Below, piece after piece: positions 55,090 through 64,000 of a stretch of DNA of 64,000 nt. The notes under the pieces were generated by a model, which saw nothing but the letters and a program-made list of their open reading frames with translations, was not told the DNA's origin and did not search any database. This stretch comes from Blumeriella jaapii. Lineage: Eukaryota; Ascomycota; Leotiomycetes; Helotiales; Drepanopezizaceae. The stretch's first letter is position 1. Every line of letters starts with the position of its first letter. Location of the stretch: contig VWND01000009.1 in NCBI GenBank assembly GCA_009599575.1, positions 124,001-188,000 on the forward strand, given 5' to 3'. The position numbers were made by a program, and so were the translations under genes.

Positions 55090-58000
55090 ATGCTGTTCCC
55101 CATTCTTTTCGCCGCGGCGATCCTTTTCTCGTATCCTGTGCTGGCGGTGAGTGTCGACAGCACAGTTCTGGTTATCGCGAAGGACAACACATCGGCCTAC
55201 TCCATCACCTCTGGATTGGACGGCTATGGGATCCCATTCACCCTCCTTTTGGTTCCGAATACGGGCGTCGCCCTCCCGGAACTCACTACCGGCAGCGATG
55301 GGAACTTTGGAGGCTTTGTTGTGATGAGCGAGGTCTCGTATGAAAACTCGGCCGGTCAATTTGCCAGCGCCCTCAACCCCGACCAGTGGACGGCGCTGTA
55401 CAATTACCAAATCACGTTCGGTGTCCGCATGGTGCGCCTGGATGTGTATCCGTTGGATGAGTTTGGTGGGAAAGCCTCTCTACCCTGTCCTAAAACTCGC
55501 TGACCTGTGACAAGGCGTCGCGCCGTCGAACCCTGGCGAGACCGGATGCTGCGAAACTGGAGTCGAGCAGGATATCTTCATCAGCAATTCAAGCTCATTT
55601 TCCCAGGCCGGCATGTTCGAGTATGTCCACCCAATATCTTTGCACTCTTTGCACTCTTTGCACTCTTTGCACTCTTTGCACTCTTTGCACTCTTTGCACT
55701 CTTTGCACTCTTTGCACTCTTTGCACTCTTTGCACTCTTTGCACTCTTTGCACTCTTTGCGGTCGACGGCATGCTGACACGAAGCTCTAGGAGAGCTGCC
55801 ATGAGCACTCAAGGACTCTATCACTACCCAAGTGTCATCACGAACGCCTCGGTTGCGGTCGAGATTGCAGGTTTCGGCGCAAACAACCTGTTCCCGAGGA
55901 ACACCACGGCGGCCATTATCAACAACTTTGGAGGACGAGAGCAGATGCTGTGGTTCACCAGTTGGGCTTCCGAATGGTCGCCAACGTCGAATTACTTCGC
56001 GCATGCGTACATCACATGGATGACCCGAGGGCTCTGTGAGTTGCCCCTCTTATTACACGTACTCTCTCCACCGGGAGGGATGCTGAAGATCCCGTGGCTC
56101 TCACGCGAAAAACTCACTTCGCATTCACTCCGGCCGGGGATGGTGTACTTTATGATCCTTACTGACTGATCGATCGCGCAGACACGGGATTCCGTAGAAC
56201 TTACTTTAGCACCCAAGGTAAGGATAGACTCCCGCTGATGTGGCGAGCCATGCTTCGCACGCTTGATCGCTATAGCGAATAGAGCGAACACGTCCTACTG
56301 ATGGGCAACGCCAGCTGGCCAGCTTTTCCTTCATCTCTTTTCATCTCTTCATTCTTTGGCAGACTCATGCCCACCACAAGCTGGACGCATTTTCCTTCAT
56401 CTCTTCACTCTTGGGCGGATTCATGCCCACCACTTATAACGAGCGACCTTTTAATCAGGCCCCAGAGGACTTTGAAATGCAACATTATCCCAAGACATGA
56501 CGGTGAATGTTGCAATGACTGACAATTTCCTTAGTCGACGACATGTTCTTGTCTACCACTCTCTACTCTGTAATAGCCCCCTCCCACGGACCCCCTCATA
56601 CCCTCAAGCCCCCAAACCTTCAAACCCTCAAACCTTCAGACCCTCAAGCCCCTCCGCCCCCATTACACCCTGGAGATCTAATACTAACTAACTGAGCGCT
56701 TTAGCCCAAAGACGTTGATTTCCGCATCCGGACGGCGGATCTCGATGAACACGTGACGTGGAGTGCCGATATCAACAAGCGACTCCCTGCCGGCAGTGTT
56801 TACTTTTTGGAAGCAGGCCACAACGGAAATGGAAACATCGAGGTATTATAACCAGACCAAACTAAAATTTCGATTTGTTGGATGTTACAGCTAACGAGTC
56901 CAAAGGCTGCCCTCGAGAACGACCCTCAAGGGATCTGCCAGCCCGATTCTGCCATCGACTACCCCGAGCAGCCAGACACCGAGCTGGAATTTCAAAAAGT
57001 CCTCGGTACAGGCGTCGATATCTGGCCAGCTACAGCGAAGAACTATTCTTGGTCTCTGGAATGCACCAAGCTTGACCCGCTCAACGTCTGGTTTACGACG
57101 CCGTCAAACCGTGATACTTGGGCACATGTATCCCACACCTTCACTCACCAGGGTCTCAACAACGCGACTTACTCTGATACTTACCGAGAGGTATGTCTCT
57201 CCAGCGGTGCTAAGAGCATCATCACTAACGTGGTCAGGTCGCCTTCAACAAAGCATGGCTCGCACAGATTGGGCTCAGCACCGAAGCAAAGCACTTTTCC
57301 CCCAATGGTCTCATCCCACCGTAAGTCTCATCAACGAGTCTTCTCGTCTTCTCCTCACCTTTCCGTTACTGAGGAGTGTGTGTAGCGCGATTACTGGAAT
57401 GCATAACGGGGATGCCCTCCAAGCCTTTCATGACAATGGTCTTACCAACGCCGTGGGTGACAACACCCGGCCAGTTCTGAGGGCTCCCGGCCGCGAGCAT
57501 TGGCCCTTGATTAGTACCAAGGCAGGCAATGGCTTTGACGGTTTTCAAATCACCCCTCGCTGGGCGACCACCATCTTCTACAACTGCGACTTGGTAGCCT
57601 GCAATGTTGACGAGTGGGTCACGACGTCGGGCGGCAAGGGCGATATCCAAGCTCTCCTGAAAGACGCCGCGGCCACGAACACCAGGCACTTGCTCAGTCT
57701 CCACCACGATGCGTAAGTCAAGCCATCTCCTAGGTCGGAGGGATGGAAGACAGAGAAGTACTGACTGTCTGCGCCAGATTCATGTTCCATCAGGCCAACC
57801 TGCGTAGCTCGGACGTCGAAGAGACGAACGTCAACGGCGTCTCGAAACGCTGGTCTCTGATCCAGATGTGGGTGGAAGTGGTGGCGCAAGAGATGACCCG
57901 CCTGGTCAACTGGCCCTTGATCTCCATCAAGCACGACGACTTGGCCACGTCGTTCGCGAACCGCATGGCGCGCGACCTCTGCGCTCCGAAGCTCAAGTGG

Positions 58001-58213
58001 ACCCTCGACGCTTCGAACAAGGCCATCACCGGCGCCACGGTCTCCGCGGCCAACAGTGCCTGCACCGCCGAGATCCCCGTCACGTTCCCCGGGCCGGTCG
58101 TCTCGACAAACGGCGCGAGATCTGAGCAGATCGGCGCTGACCCGCTGACGGTGTGGGTGCCGATGGGGGTCACCCCGTGTGCGTTCGAACTCCAGACTCC
58201 CGTTCGCTTTTAA
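55090..58213 (+). CDS. agd3: Agd3-like secreted galactosaminogalactan deacetylase (CE18)
   Basis: Ten exons (55090-55465, 55515-55620, 55791-56035, 56182-56217, 56535-56569, 56705-56842, 56891-57190, 57238-57320, 57386-57712, 57778-58213) close to 693 residues. After a signal peptide (MLFPILFAAAILFSYPVLA), conserved stretches include TSGLDGYGIPF, RGLYTGFRRTYFSTQVDDMFL, GMHNGDALQAF and HHDAFMFHQANLR. The Asp pair at 256-257, His446 and His553 are candidate metal or catalytic residues (inference). Agd3 removes acetyl groups from GalNAc in secreted GAG, making it cationic and adhesive. Introns 2 (170 bp), 4 (317 bp) and 5 (135 bp) are longer than usual here and each holds tandem repeats. Exons 4 and 5 are only 36 and 35 nt but keep phase and conserved residues. 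All ten exons splice in frame without a stop, so the gene looks functional. Confidence 0.88.
55638..55760. repeat. 9-bp minisatellite (CTTTGCACT) inside agd3 intron 2
   Basis: About 13.7 uninterrupted copies fill most of the 170-bp intron. Because the unit is a multiple of three, all six frames stay open through it and read as three-residue repeats (Leu-Phe-Ala in the frame of exon 3). It is non-coding in the spliced mRNA. Confidence 0.92.
56324..56433. repeat. Imperfect tandem duplication in agd3 intron 4
   Basis: Copies at 56324-56377 and 56390-56433 share TTTCCTTCATCTCTT at the left and TCATGCCCACCAC at the right. They lie in the 317-bp intron, the longest in the gene. Confidence 0.75.
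56600..56652. repeat. CCTCAAACC-type short tandem repeat in agd3 intron 5
   Basis: Five to six variants of a 9-10-bp unit (CCTCAAGCC, CTTCAAACC) occur in a row in the 135-bp intron, before the branch-like CTAACTAACT. Confidence 0.75.
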
Positions 58214-61165
58214 TGTGTTAGCCGCTGCTTCTTGTGCATCCCATCGCGTTAAGGAGTTGTACCAGTGTCTCTAGGAGTTGTACCTGTATCTCTAGTTGTA
58301 CCCATCCCCGCCTCGCGGAACGCCGTAATGATATCAATAATAGATGATTCGCTTCATTTTGCCGATCACTGCCCATTCCACAAGTATTGATCGTGAAGCA
58401 GAGCAAACGGCGGACTAGATCTGGAGTCACATCGCCCAGATAAACCCATCGGGTGTCTCCCCACGATGTGTTGGTTCCTGTTCTGTGGATTAGTGCAGGT
58501 CTGTTGGTGAATTTGACTCCGTTACATACCGAGACGCCGCCCTTGGAAGAACGCACTTGAAGAATGCCACCCCGCCCCCCTTTTTTGGGAAGACTCCGAA
58601 TCAGCTAAAGCAGGTCGGAAAACGCAGGAATTCTGGTGACTGGGGGTACCTCTCCCTGAAGTACCTCTGGCCCTTAGAGTTTCATCACTCTTTGACTCTA
58701 CCCCAGCAACCCACGCTAGTGTTGATGAGTTGGCCAGAGGAACACGGTGACAGACTTTGAGCCTAGGAGTCCGAGCCGGCCTTGAAGATTCCGAGCTTGT
58801 GCGAGTAATACTTCTAATCTCCCCGGAACGGACGTCGGTTCTTCTCGCCCAGGGCCCCTCGTAGTAAGCTTGTTGAGGGAGGGGAGGGGATTAGAACCGG
58901 CACAAAACCTTGCATCTACGATGTGCTCGTGCTCCAGAAAGTCTGTCCCCATGTCTGCGGATTTTGGTCGATCCGGGGGAATTGGACTCTACGTGTTCAA
59001 GGGCGGTTCGCAGACAAGTGGACCGAGTCTGAAGCCGCACGAGTGAACAGTATAGTATCACGCCGACCTGCTTTCCGCTCTCCTTTCTCGGGCTCGTGTA
59101 CTTGCAGACCCAGCGGACGGTCTTGCTCACCGGCTCTGATTCGATACCAGACGGACAGTCTTCACCGGCAGTGATGTGATGCTGCACGGATTTGAGCGCC
59201 ACTGGGAATGTTCTAACGCAAGGCTTGGGCGTGTGGGCTAGGCCGCCAGACGCGAGTGTATGTCAACAAGTACAACCGCTCATAAAAGCAGAGAAGGGTA
59301 ATCCTCTTTTAGCGCAATAGGCATATTTGACAATGCATGGTATCATTACTCAAGGAGAGGTGTTACTAGCTTTGGAAAAGTTCAAAGCAAAAGCTTGTTG
59401 GAATTGAATGAGGCAGCTTGGTGAGGGCAGGGATGTACTGTGTACGTACAATACGTGCTCGAATTATTTGTTTATTCTCAGACATGCACGAGTAAGTGTT
59501 GCAGTAAGTACGGTACCTGTGTAGGTCTGAGCGCCATTCTGGTTCGCTCTACAGGTTTCTGTTATTGCAATAGTCGTTTTATCAAATCCGATCGGCGCCA
59601 GTAGAGCCAGGGGCTACGCACTGACTAGAATTCCATATTATTTTCCCTGGATGCGAAATCACCATCTTTGAATGCAAAAGGCATATTCGATACGTGACGC
59701 GGGGAAAGGTTTGACTGGCTTTCGAAGAGTTCAAGGAAAAAGCTTATGGGAATGGGATGTTCAATTCAAGAATTTCGATGGATTTGTGATTGTTCCGGAC
59801 GGCTGTCGGCGTTACCGAATCCGAGACACAAGAGGACCGTTATACAAGCTTAGATGTTCACCGCAAAAAACGACGTCACGAATCTACGATCAAGCTAAAA
59901 GCAAATCAGGCTTACCTTTTTAACCGTGTGAGTAAATGCGGGTTTGGGTGAGAACAAGCTTACAAATCTAAAGCTTCACAAACCAAAGGGGGCGGGGGCT
60001 TAGGCGAATGTAAATAAGCAAATCCAATCACCGCATTTCGCCCGATGGTAACGCGGATACGGACTTTTCTTTGAGCGCAGGGACTCAAACCGACCGTGGC
60101 AACATCGTGAGCAACGGTGATCCCTCTTATTTGCCGAGTACGAGAGACAACTCAGCTTGGTGAGAGTACTTGTGCTTCCAGACCGTTTGTGCCCATGTCT
60201 GCACGGTTTCAGATCGAGGGCAGAATTTGCAACTCTCTACACCGCGAAAGCCTGACGGTCCGATTCGGAATACATACGAGTAGAACAGGATAAACTAGCT
60301 AGCCTCTTTTGCAAACCAGTGGCTGATTCGAGACAGACTTGGTCGTCCGTCCGCTCACCAAAGCGTCGGGCCGCCAAGAACTTAAGCACGAGAATCTGCT
60401 CTGACCTTGTCGCAGATCTCTTGCTTGTATAATCTACAGCAGGTTCTATGATGGGAAATTGTCATACATTCGACCGGCTCTTTGGTCATCTAACTCTGTG
60501 TTCTTGCAAGATTTTCGGCTGATCCTCCGAAAGCATCGTGGGATTTCTGTTTTATGAAACCACCGTTTTCTTTTTTACGACAACGTAAAGCGATGGTGAG
60601 TTTACATGTATGATTCTTGACATACTTGCTGCTCGATTTCGTCCCAAGTAAGAAACTATGTGCCTCGGATTCCGTCCAACCCCTTTTCCATTAACCTTTT
60701 GCTTCGGGGTTCGAGCTTCACCCTTGCAATTTACTGTAGGATGAACTCTACGATTCAAAGGCTTGCAGAGGACAGTCATGTAATCACGCTTGCCCGAGAG
60801 CGAAGGCTAGGCCCTGCAGCAAAGGAGAAGTTCAAACGCTCATGGGAGGTATATATTCTAATCCAGATGTCGACCCCGGTATAGAGTTCTTGATCCAAGA
60901 GTAGGGTAGACCTCGCCATAAGCTCCAGAGAATCACATTCGCAATCTCAAGGGACCAGCTGGCGCATTCCAAAACCGGCAGGACAAGCGAACAGTCGCGC
61001 GGAAGCTTCAGGGAAGATAGCCGAGAAAAACATCGGATACAAACACCTGCAATCTCGAAGGACAAAACTTCGTGCTCTCAGCCGCGAGTTATAACACCGG
61101 ACAGACCTCTCTGCCTGAACGAGCCGCCTGTCAGAAAGATACAATCGACGTCGACACACATCAAA
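58214..61165. other. 2.95-kb non-coding interval between agd3 and uge3 with degenerate repeats
   Basis: No reading frame of useful size or domain content is present on either strand. Two pairs of diverged direct repeats are visible: 58918-59070 with 60160-60300 (sharing CCCATGTCTGC and ACGAGT.GAACAG), and 59314-59410 with 59674-59757 (sharing GGCATATT and AAAAGCTT). The uge3 promoter should lie in the last few hundred bases. In A. fumigatus this interval carries ega3 and sph3. Confidence 0.6.
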
Positions 61166-62545
61166 ATGTCATCACCCCATGCCGCAATGTCTCCTCTTCC
61201 TTTCCGGCTCAACTATCAGGTCGAATCTCCTGATCGGTTCCTCGCAGTCTCTACGCCTTCCACTCCTGGAGCGGCATCACCCCTCTCGCCATTGAGCTTC
61301 GCAAGCTCACTCAACACCAGCATCGCCAGCGAATCCGTGGATGTGTCTATCCCCTCTCTCAATCTCGTCGATGACCTCGATTACATTCTCGTGGTGGGCG
61401 GTCTCGGCTACATTGGAAGTCACACCGTGCTCGAGCTTCTCAAAGCAGACTACAATGTGATCATCCTGGACAATCTCAGTAACGCCTACCTGACCGTCCT
61501 CCACCGGATCAAGTCACTCGCAACTCAATACTTCTCGACCCAGAAACGATCGATGCCAGCTCTCAGGTTCCACGAAACCGATTATCGAAGCCCCGTGGTC
61601 AGGTCGATTCTCAAGTCTTACGCGACTCCCTCAGAATCATCTCTCGCTGCGCCCACGTCCAGGATCGCGGGGGTCATTCACTTTGCGGCTTTCAAATCCG
61701 TCGGGGAGTCTATCAAACAGCCACTGAGATACTACTCCAACAACATTAGCGGCTTGATTGAGTTCACCCAGACCCTCGAGGACTTCGGCATCAAGACGTT
61801 CGTCTTCTCGTCCTCGGCCACGGTGTATGGAGCCAAAGCCAACAGCGGCGTTCCCCTGAAGGAAGAGCACTGCAGTCACCACGCCATCACCACGACTGAT
61901 GCGAGCGGCCACAGCATCACCGAGCAGCCGGGGGTCTCTGGCCTCACGTCTCCCTACGGACGCTCCAAGTGGATGGCAGAAGCCATCCTGTCCGACCTGG
62001 CAGTCTCGGACCCGGAATGGTCGATAGCAGCTCTGCGATACTTCAACCCAGTCGGATGCCACGAGTCTGGCCTCCTGGGAGACGACCCCCGGCAGAAGCC
62101 CACGAATCTGATTCCCGTCATCGCCAACGTTCTCCGAGGGGACTCGGCCGCTCTCCAGATCTTCGGCACTGACTGGGACACGCCAGATGGGACGGCGGTC
62201 CGCGATTTCATCCACGTCGTTGATCTCGCCCGGGGACACATCTCGGCGCTGGCGGCGGCCATCCAAGGCCGCATCCAGGGATCTTTCCGGACCTTCAATC
62301 TCGGGAGTGGCCAAGGGCATTCCGTGTGCGAGGTCCTCGACAGCTTGCAGAAGGTTTCTGGCATGGAGATTCCCGCGCACCGGACGGGCCGGAGAGAGGG
62401 CGATGTGGGCTTCTGCGTAGCTGAGGTGTCGAGATCGAAGGAGGAGCTGGGCTGGAGTACGGAGAAGTCCCTCGACGACTCTGCGAGAGATGTGTGGAAC
62501 TTCATGATGCTTGAGAAACAGCAACTAGAGGTGCAGCGGGCGTGA
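61166..62545 (+). CDS. uge3: UDP-glucose 4-epimerase, Uge3 type, galactosaminogalactan precursor supply
   Basis: A single exon gives 459 residues. About 72 low-complexity Ser/Pro residues precede a Rossmann domain with the NAD-binding GGLGYIGSHT (Gly78-Gly84), then AGVIHFAAFKSVGES, FSSSATVYG and the catalytic Tyr264/Lys268 (SPYGRSK). RYFNPVGCHESGLLGDDP and GTAVRDFIHVVDLARGH are classical GalE substrate and dimer motifs. The N-terminal extension separates this enzyme from the shorter housekeeping GalE. In A. fumigatus, Uge3 makes both UDP-Gal and UDP-GalNAc and is essential for GAG. It lies on the same strand as agd3 and next to gt4c, which supports the Uge3 assignment. The start follows a good context (caaaATGt); a second Met at residue 8 is an alternative. 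Confidence 0.9.
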   Translation: MSSPHAAMSPLPFRLNYQVESPDRFLAVSTPSTPGAASPLSPLSFASSLNTSIASESVDVSIPSLNLVDDLDYILVVGGLGYIGSHTVLELLKADYNVIILDNLSNAYLTVLHRIKSLATQYFSTQKRSMPALRFHETDYRSPVVRSILKSYATPSESSLAAPTSRIAGVIHFAAFKSVGESIKQPLRYYSNNISGLIEFTQTLEDFGIKTFVFSSSATVYGAKANSGVPLKEEHCSHHAITTTDASGHSITEQPGVSGLTSPYGRSKWMAEAILSDLAVSDPEWSIAALRYFNPVGCHESGLLGDDPRQKPTNLIPVIANVLRGDSAALQIFGTDWDTPDGTAVRDFIHVVDLARGHISALAAAIQGRIQGSFRTFNLGSGQGHSVCEVLDSLQKVSGMEIPAHRTGRREGDVGFCVAEVSRSKEELGWSTEKSLDDSARDVWNFMMLEKQQLEVQRA

Positions 62546-64000
62546 ACCCCCTTTTGCACATTAATGAGTGACGACAACAGATCTGGGCTGTAGAGGCTAA
62601 ATTGGATAGAAGTAATTGTAATGCAAATCGTTCTTTTGGTGCAAGGGCTAGCTACATTCTCTGAGCAGCAGCAGTGTTTACGCTCGGTACTGTAAGATAA
62701 TGACCTTCGAGTTCAGCTTTGCCGATGCAAGTCATTATGATATCAAAATATTACCCCATTTGGGAGTGTAGTGGCCGCATTGCACGTCGCCAAACACAAC
62801 AACTGAATAGTGTCAAACACCGATATCCAGTGCAAGAGACCAACTCCCCATGTACTGGTAGTGAATCGCCAATCTTGAGAAGTCTTAAAGCGACACCTCA
62901 CATCCACGTGAAACTTGCCAATCTCTCGAAATCCTCATTTCCTCGAAGGCATCTCTACCAGGCCATGTTGAGTACAAGCCATCCTAGCCTGGAGTAGGAC
63001 ACCCAAAAGTCCACGAGCTTCCCACCGAGTCCTGGAGATCATCTCCGAACCTCTCGACCCCGTCTCTGTTTCTCTCAAACTCCAAACCTGGGCTTCCGAT
63101 TCCAGTTTCACCAGCCGGAACGACTCGACGCCGTCTGAGCCACTTTGCGGTATGACACCAAGCAAGGTGACCCCACGCAAGGGGCCGGTCCTCTCCCATC
63201 TTTCTTCACATATTGCACATCAGCGTTTCCAAACACACAGGCGTCTCCTGTCCGTCGTTCCAACACGTCTGTCTCCTGTGCTGGTCATGCCCAGAACTGA
63301 TCCGTGGCCTCGTCGTGTGGTCAATACGAGACTATGGGGGTCTTACACATTCGAAGCATACTCCTCTGCGTAGCCGCTTCTTGTGTGTGAGTCTCGTTGC
63401 AGAGGCGAGGGGCCCGGAGGACCGCGTCGGTGGGCAGATGTTGCGGATGTCAGTTCTCGCGGCAGCTCGCTCCGAGACAAGCTTTTTGGCGATGGGATTC
63501 ACTGTTCGAGTTACAATAAGACAACCGCGATTGCTGCCTCTAGTGTACCTCGGTTGTTCCGAGTTTTCGCGAGCGCAGTAGGGGGCTACTTATTTCTTTC
63601 CTGTCCTGTCCTTTCGACTTTGGACAAAAGCTGGTGTTGTTGTGTCTTTGCTGTAATCGCAATTGCAGAAGGCCTCAAGATGTAAAGATCTGAACTTGGC
63701 AAGATGATGTGTATGTCAGGAAAGCGGAGTATGCTTGATATCACTGTTTGTAAGAACATTCGGTCTACGTTGCATTCCATTTGCAGAGTACGACTAGATC
63801 AAGATTGAAGACGCCAAGATGACGCTCTTGTGTTGATTGCAAACGTGCCATGAGAGCCTTGCTGTCTAACCACAAGCGTTACGACGCCAATGACCGACCA
63901 GATGATTTGATCGGTGGGATATCCATATTCCTCTTTGAGCTTTGCGCTTCTACCTAAACACTGACGGTCCATCGCAAAAAGCGGCGAAGGCTGCAATCGA
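62546..64000. other. Right-end region without a recognised gene
   Basis: The 1.45 kb after uge3 contain short overlapping open frames on both strands (for example 63213-63581 +) with no domain, start context or intron evidence. No sph3- or ega3-like sequence is present. A gene may begin beyond the window. Confidence 0.5.

Noticed and set aside
55480..56004. Minus-strand frame with Glu-Cys-Lys repeats
   Set aside because: It only mirrors the 9-bp repeat and agd3 exons on the other strand; there are no start, splice or family signals.
55507..56169. 220-codon open frame with a long Leu-Phe-Ala repeat
   Set aside because: It is the agd3 minisatellite intron read together with exon 3. The spliced Agd3 matches its family without it, so no repeat protein is called.
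58870..58960. Possible tRNA T-loop on the minus strand (GGTTCTAATCC)
   Set aside because: Only two base pairs of T-stem are available and no cloverleaf can be drawn.
60060..60110. Possible tRNA B-box on the minus strand (GGTTTGAGTCC)
   Set aside because: The flanking five bases cannot pair as a T-stem, and no A-box, anticodon arm or acceptor stem fits.

Overview
The window is nuclear DNA from a filamentous ascomycete (Pezizomycotina). The evidence is short GT-AG introns (about 46-125 bp, a few longer), compact single-copy housekeeping genes, a fungal-type PalC, a PL3 pectate lyase, a sedolisin protease and a galactosaminogalactan (GAG) gene group. A Dothideomycete is plausible, but I cannot fix the order or species. 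No rRNA, tRNA, CRISPR array or intact transposon is recognisable. Exon structures were built by hand from splice signals, reading-frame closure and remembered family sequence; every coding sum closes to whole codons except where a frameshift is stated.

Left part (1-23.5 kb): a truncated M1 aminopeptidase, a tiny histone-fold protein (CENP-W type), a YAG7-like protein, a cupredoxin-like membrane protein, ALG6, a secreted sedolisin, a Dal5-type MFS transporter, a small Cys/coiled-coil protein and a tail-anchored disordered protein. Between them lie long gene-free stretches (4.3-7.8, 16.4-18.4 and 21.2-23.5 kb), some AT-rich and others full of microsatellites and GTAC-rich palindromes.

Middle part (23.5-41.6 kb): a steryl-ester-hydrolase-like lipase with a repetitive N-terminus, a nucleolin/Nsr1-like RNA-binding protein, two mitochondrial proteins in tandem (complex I 12 kDa subunit and ribosomal protein mL54), TAF7 and TAF3 head to head, a conserved acidic small protein, PalC and a PL3 pectate lyase.

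Right part (44.1-62.5 kb): the most notable system, a GAG exopolysaccharide locus. A 2,850-residue membrane glycosyltransferase (gt4c type) is divergent from the deacetylase agd3 and is followed by the UDP-glucose 4-epimerase uge3. By the Aspergillus model, Uge3 makes UDP-Gal/UDP-GalNAc, Gt4c polymerises and exports the chain, and Agd3 deacetylates it so that it sticks to surfaces. The two glycoside hydrolase genes that sit between agd3 and uge3 in Aspergillus fumigatus (ega3, sph3) are not seen. That 2.95-kb interval is non-coding and holds diverged repeats. agd3 carries a 9-bp minisatellite in an intron, and the shared gt4c/agd3 promoter holds a perfect 21-bp inverted repeat.

Two genes (the lipase and the nucleolin-like gene) show apparent one-base frameshifts, which could be assembly errors, unrecognised introns or real lesions.
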